Below are positions 6,326 through 13,931 of a stretch of 16,205 bases of DNA, one piece after another (the first letter of the stretch is position 1; the number at the start of each line of letters is the position of its first letter). The stretch is from Planctomycetaceae bacterium. GTDB taxonomy: Bacteria; Planctomycetota; Planctomycetia; Pirellulales; Thermoguttaceae. The translations under genes and the position numbers were made by a program. A model generated the notes under the pieces. The model made no database searches. It saw only the letters and a list, made by a program, of their open reading frames with translations, and was not told the origin of the DNA. The stretch is from the NCBI GenBank assembly GCA_009783865.1, contig WRCR01000029.1, positions 1 to 16,205 on the forward strand. Direction: 5' to 3'.

Positions 6326-6802
6326 ATGTCAGTTGCTGTTGAATTCGTGTTGTTTTGCTTGGCTTCAGTCGGAATGACTCTCATTGTCGTTGAGGGGTCC
6401 ATTTTCCGACCGCTGCGGGATGCGCTTGTGCTCCGAGCCGAGAAGATTCAACAGAAACGCGAAGAAAAAGGATTACCGCCGGGGTTTTCCTTTGCTGTTT
6501 TTTTTCACGGTATATTTTCCTGCGTACAATGCGCCGGTTTTTGGTGCGGATTGTTCTGCGGGCTTTTTCTGCTTACATCGGAGAATTTTCTGCCGGGTTC
6601 CGCACTCTCTCAAAAACAGATATTGATTTTTTCTTTCAATCGGATTATAATGCTTTTCTGTTGCGGGACTGCCGGAAGTTTTCTTTCGATGCTTGGACAT
6701 TTCACCCTGAATTGGCTGTTCTTTTCCAAGTTGTATTTTGAACAGAAGGCGGTTGCCGAAGGACATCAACACGAACATCAACACGAGGAAGCCGGACAAT
6801 AG
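6326..6802 (+). CDS. DUF1360-like membrane protein with His-rich tail
   Basis: This 158-residue membrane protein has hydrophobic segments at about 5-22, 67-85 and 100-132. Between the first two lies a basic cytoplasmic-type stretch (RAEKIQQKREEK), and at the start of the second is CVQCAGFWCG (66-75). The early FRPLR after a first helix and the CxxCxGxW motif at a helix start resemble small bacterial membrane proteins of the DUF1360 type, whose function is unknown. The C-terminus carries HQHEHQHEE (147-155), likely metal-binding and encoded by a 12-bp tandem duplication. GGGGAAGGG at 6305-6313 is a purine-rich ribosome site, somewhat far from the ATG. It is 58 bases after the knuckle gene and 29 before the helical-repeat gene, so co-transcription is likely. 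The family call is tentative; the membrane topology is firm. Confidence 0.7.
   Translation: MSVAVEFVLFCLASVGMTLIVVEGSIFRPLRDALVLRAEKIQQKREEKGLPPGFSFAVFFHGIFSCVQCAGFWCGLFCGLFLLTSENFLPGSALSQKQILIFSFNRIIMLFCCGTAGSFLSMLGHFTLNWLFFSKLYFEQKAVAEGHQHEHQHEEAGQ
6764..6787 (+). repeat. 12-bp tandem repeat encoding HQHE twice
   Basis: CATCAACACGAA (6764-6775) is followed directly by CATCAACACGAG (6776-6787), one mismatch in twelve. It encodes HQHE-HQHE in the tail of the membrane protein and looks like a recent slippage duplication. Copy number may vary between strains. Confidence 0.7.
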
Positions 6803-6831
6803 CCGCTTACCTCCCCCCCTAGGAACAACCA

Positions 6832-8691
6832 ATGAATCTCATTACCAAAACGGCATCCGTTTTCTGTGCCATCGTCTGTGCTTTTATCTGCACTTTTATT
6901 CTTTCCGCCGCTTTTAGTGCTGCTCAAGAGCCGCCTACGAAAGCAAAAGAACTTCAGCCGACAGCGGAAGTACTTGCTCTGCTGGAACAAAGCAGGACGC
7001 TTGCCGCAACTCTCGACGACAAGACGATTGAAAACAAGGTAGAGAAGGTCTCGATATTGTTTCAGATACTTTCGCTGGAACTGCGTTTGCCGGAAAAGGA
7101 TGCCGCAAAGAAAACCATCGTGCAGATTAAGGAAATGCTGCCGTCCATTGACAGAGAAGACGTTCAAAATCAAATTCGCGGGACTTTGGTGTTTGCGCTG
7201 CTGGAAATGGATGATTACCAAGGAGCAGCAGCATTAGCGGCGGAAAAGGTTATCGGCAGAGGCGAAATGTACTTCGTCATTGCCGAGCGAATCATCGAAA
7301 ACAACAAGAATACCGATAATAAACTCGATTGCATACCGCTCTTGCAGCAGGTTCTTGCCGGTGCGGTTGAAAAGAAAGATACCCGTCAGGAAGCGGTTGC
7401 TGAAGCAGTTGTCGGCGGTGAATACGCAAGGCAGGGAAAGACAAAGGAAGCAAAAGAGTCATTCCAACGAGCAAGAAGTAAGGCGAAAGAGTTAGAGGAA
7501 ATCGAAGAACGTGAAATAACCGCTTTGATTCTCCGGCTGCAAATCGAAAATAATCTGATATCGGAAGCATACGCTCTGATTGAATCCTTACCGGCAGACA
7601 AGAAATCCATCTTTTATGGACTTGCCGCTGTTATCTTGGCAAAAGAAGGAAAACCCGAAGAGTCCGGCAAGATACTGGATTTATTGGAAGCCGGTGATGC
7701 CAAGGACAACGCTATGCTTGGAATTGCAAAGGAGACAATCGAAAAAATTACCGTTGAAATGTTGACGCAGTTTATCAATTCCGTCAGCAAACCGGAGCGG
7801 AAGATGTATTTTCTCAACGCTTTGGTTCCTCTCTTAGCGCAAAAAGGACGTTTCGAAGAAGTTAAAAATTTATCGTCTCTTGCGGACAAGCCGGACGAAG
7901 TAATATCGGCGGCAAATCTCGCCCGAATCGACACGCTGATGAAGGAAAAAAAGTTTGACGAAGCGGATAAAGCCGCCGCTGAAATTGCGGATGCACAACT
8001 TCAACAGGCGGTGCAGCGGCATATCATTCTCGAAAGAATCAAAAACGGCGATGCGGACAACGGAGCGGCTCTTGCAGAAAAGATTTTGACCGATGACGAA
8101 AGAAAAGCGTGTGCAGAACTCCGCGGACAACTTCCGAAAGTCGCCGAAATTGAAGAACCCAGCGAAAGAACGATGATGTATAGGGAAATTCTCGAAACAC
8201 AACTCGGTCTTTTTGATGTCAACGGTGCGAAGGCAACTATTGCGCTGATGTTGAAAAATATCGCTTCGGTGAAAGAACCCGTTGAGCGCATCGTTCATCA
8301 ACTTGCACTGGCGGGTGTTCAGTCGGAATTGAACGACAAGCAGGGAGCGGCGGACAATCTTCGCTCGCTGCTGCAATTCCTGTCCGAAATTAAAGACATC
8401 TCGGTTTTGAAGGAGTTGGTACCGGAAGAGAATCCGCAGCCGGAAAATCCTGCCGGCAATCAGTTGGTACTCGATTTGAAGAAGCCGGTCAGTGAAGAAG
8501 ATATTCGGGAAAAAATTATCGAGGTATATCTTTCGGCGGCGGATGTACAGGCACGCATCGGTGCGATTGATGAAGCAAAGAAAACTCTGTCGGCAGCGAA
8601 ACAGCAGATTGACCTGCTCAAGGATACCGCCAAGAGGATTCCCTTGTTCTTGTTGATGACGCAAATGACTTCGGAGTTCGCAATAAATTAG
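6832..8691 (+). CDS. Secreted helical-repeat (TPR-like) protein
   Basis: This 619-residue protein has a Sec signal peptide (MNLITKTASVFCAIVCAFIC and on, likely cleaved near residue 31, before QEPP). The rest is almost wholly helical: Ala/Leu/Glu/Lys-rich amphipathic segments with recurring patterns such as VGGEYARQGKTKEAKESFQRA and LAAVILAKEGKPEESGKIL, typical of TPR-like superhelices. No catalytic motif is visible. It would be a periplasmic scaffold or protein-binding protein. A Pro-rich break lies near residues 525-545 (PEENPQPENPAG). AGGA at 6821-6824 lies seven bases before the ATG. A 264-codon leftward open frame over its 3' half is an antisense shadow. The partner is unknown; the adjacent secreted PPC-esterase is the obvious candidate by position only. 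Confidence 0.88.
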   Translation: MNLITKTASVFCAIVCAFICTFILSAAFSAAQEPPTKAKELQPTAEVLALLEQSRTLAATLDDKTIENKVEKVSILFQILSLELRLPEKDAAKKTIVQIKEMLPSIDREDVQNQIRGTLVFALLEMDDYQGAAALAAEKVIGRGEMYFVIAERIIENNKNTDNKLDCIPLLQQVLAGAVEKKDTRQEAVAEAVVGGEYARQGKTKEAKESFQRARSKAKELEEIEEREITALILRLQIENNLISEAYALIESLPADKKSIFYGLAAVILAKEGKPEESGKILDLLEAGDAKDNAMLGIAKETIEKITVEMLTQFINSVSKPERKMYFLNALVPLLAQKGRFEEVKNLSSLADKPDEVISAANLARIDTLMKEKKFDEADKAAAEIADAQLQQAVQRHIILERIKNGDADNGAALAEKILTDDERKACAELRGQLPKVAEIEEPSERTMMYREILETQLGLFDVNGAKATIALMLKNIASVKEPVERIVHQLALAGVQSELNDKQGAADNLRSLLQFLSEIKDISVLKELVPEENPQPENPAGNQLVLDLKKPVSEEDIREKIIEVYLSAADVQARIGAIDEAKKTLSAAKQQIDLLKDTAKRIPLFLLMTQMTSEFAIN

Positions 8692-8723
8692 ATTTAACCG
8701 GTACTCTGCCTCTTATCCGGTGT

Positions 8724-8756
8724 TTGACAACAATAGAGTGCAATATCCGATATAAA
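8724..8756 (+). promoter_or_regulatory. Possible promoter of the PPC-esterase gene
   Basis: A perfect TTGACA at 8724-8729 is followed by TATAAA at 8751-8756. The 21-base spacer is longer than usual, which lowers confidence. A weak ACCGG/CCGGT inverted repeat just upstream (8697-8701, 8717-8721) might end the previous transcript. The same TTG could be read as an early start codon, but the ATG at 8781 is much better. Confidence 0.3.
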
Positions 8757-8780
8757 AATTTTCTAAAGTGGAGAACTCCC

Positions 8781-11561
8781 ATGCAGAAAGTTTCGTGGAA
8801 ATTATTGTTTCTATTGACGTTCTATTTGTGTCCGCTTTCTGGCGTTCTCATTGCTCAACAGAACCAGCCCAAGGAACCGAAAATCAGATATTTTTATCCG
8901 GCAGGCGGACAACAGGGAACAACCTTCTTGGTACTCGTCGGCGGACGGGAAATCACTCGAAGTTACGAAGTTATCATTTCCGGCAGCGGTGTGCGCGGAC
9001 AAGTCCTTCGTGATACTTTGGCATTGCATATCAACGACCCGAATGAACGCCAGTTGATTCATCAACTTTACGTGGACGCACTTCGAAGAATAGACGGTGT
9101 ATCCATTCCGCCGATGCGGCAGAGAATTGAACCGGCACCATCGACTATGTCTACGCCGACGGTAGAAGACATCATGAAAAAATATCCATACATGGAGTTG
9201 CTGAATAATCCGTCAGCGGCTGACTTGGAGTTGGTGTACTACTATTACTTTTCGCCGCGGCTGGAACGCAAGCCCTTGGAGGAGGCACTTAATCGAGGCG
9301 TATTGCTCGAAATTACCATTGACCGCTATGCAGAGCCGGGTAACCGCGATATTCGGCTTCTCGGACCTGCCGGAATGACACCGCCTGCAAGATTTGTTAT
9401 CGGTACTTATCCCGAAGTGCGGGAACAAGAACCTAACGAAACGCTTTCGGAAGACCCGGAATCCGAAGAATACCGATGGCAAGGAGCGGTTCTTGCTCCG
9501 AAAAGTATCAGAAACCGACCGCCTCTTGAATTGCCGGTAGTCATCAACGGACAGATTCATGCCGGAGACGTGGATAGTTTCCAATTCAAGGCGAAGCGCG
9601 GACAAAAACTCGTGATTGATGTTCAGGCAAGACGTTTGCTGCCGTATCTCGCCGATGCTGTTCCGGGCTGGTTTCAAGCAGCGATTTCACTTTTCGATTC
9701 TCACGATAAGAAAATCGCCGAAGCGATGTCGTATCACCACGAACCTGACCCGCTGCTGCTCTTCGAGGTACCGAAAGACGACGTATATTTGCTGAAAATA
9801 CATGACTCGATTTTTCGAGGACGCGACGATTTCGTCTATCGTATCACCATTGCCGAGTCGCCGTTGGTGACATCGGTATTTCCTTTGGGACTTCAACGAG
9901 GACGTTCACAAAAAATCGACTTGCAAGGTTTGAATCTGCCGCAAAGTTCAATTCTCATTGACGGAAGAAAGAACGAAAAAGGGATACAGGAAGTATCCCG
10001 CATCGTCCGAACTTGGCTGCCGCATCCTATCCGGTTGGCAATAGACGGCTTGCCCGAAAAAAATGAAAGCGAACCGAATAACGATTTCAATCAAGCGGAA
10101 AACATCCGGCTGCCGATTATTATCAACGGCAGGATTTCAGGTGAAAACGACACAGACGTTTTCACGTTTGAAGGACGCAAAGGCGAACAGGTCGTTCTTG
10201 ACGTAACTGCCCGCGCATTGGGTTCACCGCTGGACGCAATGCTGGAACTTCTTGATGCAGAAAATAACCTGATTGCGTCCAATGATGACCGCGCAGATGC
10301 AAAGGGACCGAACATCGGATTGGAAACACATCATGCTGACCCTTATTTGAACGTAGAACTTCCGGCAGACGGTCGATATTTTGTCCGGCTTTGCAGTGTC
10401 GCCCAACGGGAAACGGAAGAATACGCCTACCGTTTGAGAATTTCACCGCCGCAGCCAGATGTTGCCGTCTTCTGCGAGCCGTCGAGTTTAGTATTCCGCG
10501 AAAACGTACAACCCCTGAAAATACATTTGCTCCGAAAGGATGGATTTAACGGCGAAGTCCGTTTGCGTCTTGTGAATTCAACCGATTTTCGTATCGAAAA
10601 CGCTCTAGTCGCTTCCAACACGAACGAAGCGGCGGTGAACCTGCACGCTGTTTCCCGTTCCGGCAGCGGAGTACGGGAACTTACTTTAGAAGCCGTTGCT
10701 GTGATTGACGGCAAGGAAATTGTTCGACCGGTTGTTGCCGTTGACACGATGGAACAGGCGTTCATTTATCGGCATTGGGTTCCGGCAAAGTCGCTTGTGG
10801 TATTCAACAAACCCGGACAGGGTACCCGAAACGAAAACACCGCAAATCCGCAAAATGACGTTTCCATGAATCGCCGTCCGAACACATTCGGAAATCCAGC
10901 CAAGGAATTGAATGTTTCCCAGCACAGTTTTAGCGGAACAAGCGGAAAAATTGATTATTGTCAAGCAGTCGAAAACAAAGACCGTGCCGGTGAAATGTCG
11001 TTGGTCTTGATACTTCACGGCAGAAGCGGCGGCGGAGACGACAATGTCAGACAATTGACTTCACCGGCGGTTAAACCCCTTTTGAATTTTGTGAGAACCC
11101 AAGCAAAAAAGTGTGTGGTTATCATTCCGCAATGTCCCGCCGACCGCGATTGGGTCAGAGGCGACGGCGGAAGTCCGTTGATTTCAGTTGTTTCGGAATT
11201 GGTGAAGGCGAAGAGCAAAGAATTCAAGGTTTCGCCAAATCGAATTTATCTGACCGGCGTTTCAATGGGCGGCGGTGCCTGTTATTCACTATTAGCACAG
11301 GAAAACAGCCCTTTTACTAAGGCAGTTGTGGTGAGTGCCGGCGGTCGTCCCGGCGATGCTGCAAAGATAAAATGTGATGTTTATATCGTTCACGGAGAGC
11401 AGGATAATATCATTCCGTTGGAACGTGCCCGTGCAATGGCGGATGCGGTTCGCAAAAACGGTAAGGCGAGAGTCGAATTTACGGTCTTGCCGGGTAAAGG
11501 TCATGTTGACGCTGCCGACTCAGCGTATTCAGAAAAGTGCTGGCGTTGGCTTTTTCGATAA
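8781..11561 (+). CDS. Secreted PPC-domain protein fused to a C-terminal esterase
   Basis: This is 926 residues from ATG 8781, chosen because it follows AAGTGGAG by seven bases and starts a proper signal peptide (MQKVSWKLLFLLTFYLCPLS). In order: a TIG-like beta domain (about 35-75, with FYPAGGQQGTTFLVLVGG), a helical insert (about 85-175), a PPC domain (about 214-358; QEPNET at 216-221, GDVDSF at 262-267), a second TIG-like segment (about 363-390), and a second PPC domain (about 428-554; SEPNN at 430-434). A further beta region leads to a low-complexity Asn/Pro linker (about 675-720). The C-terminal alpha/beta-hydrolase (about 735-926) is of the feruloyl-esterase/phospholipase-carboxylesterase type: oxyanion HG at 746-747, nucleophile S828 in GVSMGG, acid D875 in GEQDNIIP, base H908 in GKGHVD. 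All triad residues are present. The likely role is cell-surface ester hydrolysis on a polymer bound by the beta domains; the substrate is unknown. Confidence 0.92.
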   Translation: MQKVSWKLLFLLTFYLCPLSGVLIAQQNQPKEPKIRYFYPAGGQQGTTFLVLVGGREITRSYEVIISGSGVRGQVLRDTLALHINDPNERQLIHQLYVDALRRIDGVSIPPMRQRIEPAPSTMSTPTVEDIMKKYPYMELLNNPSAADLELVYYYYFSPRLERKPLEEALNRGVLLEITIDRYAEPGNRDIRLLGPAGMTPPARFVIGTYPEVREQEPNETLSEDPESEEYRWQGAVLAPKSIRNRPPLELPVVINGQIHAGDVDSFQFKAKRGQKLVIDVQARRLLPYLADAVPGWFQAAISLFDSHDKKIAEAMSYHHEPDPLLLFEVPKDDVYLLKIHDSIFRGRDDFVYRITIAESPLVTSVFPLGLQRGRSQKIDLQGLNLPQSSILIDGRKNEKGIQEVSRIVRTWLPHPIRLAIDGLPEKNESEPNNDFNQAENIRLPIIINGRISGENDTDVFTFEGRKGEQVVLDVTARALGSPLDAMLELLDAENNLIASNDDRADAKGPNIGLETHHADPYLNVELPADGRYFVRLCSVAQRETEEYAYRLRISPPQPDVAVFCEPSSLVFRENVQPLKIHLLRKDGFNGEVRLRLVNSTDFRIENALVASNTNEAAVNLHAVSRSGSGVRELTLEAVAVIDGKEIVRPVVAVDTMEQAFIYRHWVPAKSLVVFNKPGQGTRNENTANPQNDVSMNRRPNTFGNPAKELNVSQHSFSGTSGKIDYCQAVENKDRAGEMSLVLILHGRSGGGDDNVRQLTSPAVKPLLNFVRTQAKKCVVIIPQCPADRDWVRGDGGSPLISVVSELVKAKSKEFKVSPNRIYLTGVSMGGGACYSLLAQENSPFTKAVVVSAGGRPGDAAKIKCDVYIVHGEQDNIIPLERARAMADAVRKNGKARVEFTVLPGKGHVDAADSAYSEKCWRWLFR

Positions 11562-11768
11562 TATGGAAAAATGACTGTATCCTGCACATATTCTACCTCT
11601 ATACAGGTTATTCCAATAATTCCTTTGAAAACGGATAACGCGGTCAAGACAAGCAGATAACTCATTATTTATTTTGCCCCTTTTGGTTGCCGAAAACATT
11701 GAAAGAGTTTGTGTCCCCGGCACACGCCCTTGTCAATACGAAACCGCCGTTGCAAATTACCTTTCCGT

Positions 11769-13331
11769 ATGAACCGACATAACTGCTGCATTTCACTGCT
11801 GACATCTGTTTTGCTCTGCTGTTGTTTTTTAGCAAACGCAGCGGCAGACGATTTCGGAATTAAACCGCGAAATAGAATCAGTTCGCCGTTTTTCTCCGCC
11901 GGTGCGGCGCAAAGAGAAACAGCAAAAAATGTACCGAATAATACCGCCAATACTGCCGCCGACAATGATATTGCTTCCGGCGAACTGCCGAACGTTGTCA
12001 GAATCGTTTCCTACGATAAAGCCGGTCAATCACTCGGCAGCGGTTCCTACATCGGCAGTTACAATAACTACGGATTGATACTTTCCAATCATCACATTGT
12101 TGAAGAATCGGACTGTCTGATACATGTTCATTTCCCAAACGGCTTTTCCTCTTTCGGATTTGTTCTTTTGTCAGACGATAAGTGGGATTTGGCATTGATT
12201 TTGATTTCCCGTCCTCCGAATGTTCCTCCGCTGCCGATTGCACGCCGGGTTCCTGAAATTGGAGAATCGCTCTGGATAGCCGGTTTCGGAAGTAACGAAT
12301 ACCGGATTGCAAAAGGAAACTGCGTCAGATACATGGCACCGGAAATTCCAAAGGACGGCTCCGCTCCGATTTACGAAATCCTCGATTTATCCGTCACAGC
12401 CCGACAAGGCGATTCCGGCGGTCCCATTTTGAATAAGAACGGTGAATTAGCGGGCGTTCTTTTCGGCTCTGACATGATTCGCAACACCGCAGGCAGTCAT
12501 TGTATCAGAGTCAGTAAATTTCTGGTGCCGGCAAACGAAAAACTGGAGAAAATACCGTTTCAGCCGGAATTGCTATTCGCTACTGTCGAACCGGACGGAC
12601 CGAAACATTCGCTCCGTGAATCGAAAAACGTGGTTCCTGCAAAACTGGCTTTATCTGAACCGATTTCACGCAATCCCGAATTGCAACGGCGCAATTCAAC
12701 GCTAGACAACACAGGTTCCGGCTTCGGTGTGCGTCAGCCGTCAAAACGATACACACAGCCGTCACCGGCGGTTCCTTCTGCGATATATGCTGACCCATAT
12801 TCAACACCTGCCGCTCCGACGGAAAAACAGCAGCAGAAATCCACATCTGAAAATCCGCAAAGCAGTTCGACCGTCCATCCCGCTATTTGGAATCAGCCGT
12901 TCAAGAAAACCACTGGCGGTAATTCACCGAACAGCGGTATAGTCCAAACAAACCACGGAACGCCAAAGAATACAGCAGCGGCTGTTCCAAGTCCGTTTGA
13001 TAACGATTTGTCAGCACTCAATCCATCCCCAAACCGCAGCAGAATTGACACGGAACTGGACTCAAAATTGCCAAGATTGAGCGGAACCCGCCAAATGGCA
13101 GCACATAACGAAGCTGTTGCCGCCTCAGTTCCGCAACTGGTGCCAATGACAAATTTATCTGAATCGGAGGTCAGACAGATTGGACAATCTATTCCGCTGA
13201 CCCCTGCTTCAACTACACATGCCGCTCCATCTTTTATTTGGATTAGTTGTACAGCAATAGCGGTAATGCTGGCTTTCACCGGTATCCGCCTTTTGCGCTA
13301 TGACACTTATGTCCTTAAATTTTTTCCTTAA
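11769..13331 (+). CDS. Membrane-anchored trypsin-like serine protease
   Basis: This is 520 residues from ATG 11769; the frame is open upstream to a TTG at 11709, but the ATG begins a signal sequence (MNRHNCCISLLTSVLLCCCF, likely cleaved near ANA-A at residue 24). The protease domain (about 75-250) is of the S1 trypsin-like, DegP-related kind: H109 in SNHHIV, D140 in KWDLAL, S216 in RQGDSGGPI. No PDZ domain follows. Instead there is a Pro/Ser/Asn/Gln-rich, probably disordered stretch of about 220 residues. A membrane helix lies at about 488-508 with a short positively charged tail (RLLRYDTYVLKFFP). The active site would be held outside the cytoplasm on a long tether. The ribosome site is weak. 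The last 17 bases overlap the convergent lipoprotein gene. The PPC-esterase gene ends 207 bases upstream in the same direction. Confidence 0.9.
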   Translation: MNRHNCCISLLTSVLLCCCFLANAAADDFGIKPRNRISSPFFSAGAAQRETAKNVPNNTANTAADNDIASGELPNVVRIVSYDKAGQSLGSGSYIGSYNNYGLILSNHHIVEESDCLIHVHFPNGFSSFGFVLLSDDKWDLALILISRPPNVPPLPIARRVPEIGESLWIAGFGSNEYRIAKGNCVRYMAPEIPKDGSAPIYEILDLSVTARQGDSGGPILNKNGELAGVLFGSDMIRNTAGSHCIRVSKFLVPANEKLEKIPFQPELLFATVEPDGPKHSLRESKNVVPAKLALSEPISRNPELQRRNSTLDNTGSGFGVRQPSKRYTQPSPAVPSAIYADPYSTPAAPTEKQQQKSTSENPQSSSTVHPAIWNQPFKKTTGGNSPNSGIVQTNHGTPKNTAAAVPSPFDNDLSALNPSPNRSRIDTELDSKLPRLSGTRQMAAHNEAVAASVPQLVPMTNLSESEVRQIGQSIPLTPASTTHAAPSFIWISCTAIAVMLAFTGIRLLRYDTYVLKFFP

Positions 13332-13830
13332 CTTTTTTGCCGACATCAAGTTTCGGGGTTTCTCCGCCTTTCTTTATTTCCACTTCCAGCGGAGTATCTT
13401 TTGCGTCGCCGAACTTCTTTTCGATGAGCGTGTAACTATTTCGTACTTCTTTTGAAGAATCTTCCATCCATTTACCGTATGCCGGGTCATCTTCACTCGG
13501 TGCAGGTCCCAGTTTGCTGGGGTCTGTTTCCGTTTTGTGGACAATGACTTTGAACTTTCCTTCGGGCGCGCCTTTGTAGCGTCCGTTGGTGTAAAGTTCG
13601 ACAACACCGCTGTCATTTGACAAGCCGCCCGGATACCACTGCTGACCGCCTTCAGCGGCGATGAGCGAAACCGTTGCACCCGCAAGCGGCGCACCGTCCT
13701 GCGTCAACTGAATCGATGCTGTTACCAAGTTCGGCAAACCATCCGGCTTTGCTTCACCGCCGGGACAACCGGTCAGCATGAGAGCGAAGACAGAACCAAA
13801 GAGGGCGAGAGCAAAATCACTTCTTTTCAT
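13315..13830 (-). CDS. Small lipoprotein with carboxypeptidase-regulatory-like fold
   Basis: This is 171 residues from the ATG whose complement is at 13828-13830. The frame is open further upstream, but this start gives a clean lipoprotein signal: MKRSDFALALFGSVFALMLT then G21 and C22, with lipobox LTGC. The mature part (DGLPNLVTASIQLTQDGAPL, AGATVSL, then DSGVVELYTNGRYKGAPEGK) is a single transthyretin-like beta domain of the kind annotated as carboxypeptidase regulatory-like. This is a very common small lipoprotein type in Planctomycetota with no known activity. The C-terminus is Lys/Glu/Gly-rich. A good sigma-70-like promoter lies at 13883-13910, so it is transcribed on its own despite following the FGE-like gene. 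Its 3' end overlaps the protease gene by 17 bases, tail to tail. Confidence 0.9.
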   Translation of the reverse strand: MKRSDFALALFGSVFALMLTGCPGGEAKPDGLPNLVTASIQLTQDGAPLAGATVSLIAAEGGQQWYPGGLSNDSGVVELYTNGRYKGAPEGKFKVIVHKTETDPSKLGPAPSEDDPAYGKWMEDSSKEVRNSYTLIEKKFGDAKDTPLEVEIKKGGETPKLDVGKKVKEKI

Positions 13831-13882
13831 TTTCTTTTCTTTCTTAAAAAAGGGGAATGGTAAAAAACACAAACTAAAAGGC

Positions 13883-13910
13883 ATTATAACGGAAAAAAAT
13901 GGAAAATCAA
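13883..13910 (-). promoter_or_regulatory. Sigma-70-like promoter of the lipoprotein gene
   Basis: Read leftward, TTGATT (complement of 13905-13910) and a perfect TATAAT (complement of 13883-13888) are separated by 16 bases. Transcription would start near 13876, giving an untranslated leader of about 45 bases before the ATG. The leader ends in a GA-rich stretch that can serve as ribosome site. This is the best-matching promoter in the window. Confidence 0.7.
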
Positions 13911-13931
13911 TGCAGCAGGAAAAAGTCAATA

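Noticed and set aside
7870..8664. Leftward 264-codon open frame
   Set aside because: It is antisense to the secreted helical-repeat gene, and its Arg/Phe/Cys-rich translation shows no domain.
11575..11606. CTGTAT/ATACAG inverted repeat after the PPC-esterase gene as a terminator
   Set aside because: It has only a 6-bp AT-rich stem with a 20-base loop and no T tract.
13831..13929. Upstream extension of the lipoprotein frame (33 more codons)
   Set aside because: It would bury the lipoprotein signal and run through the -10/-35 promoter elements; the ATG at 13830 gives a proper lipobox.
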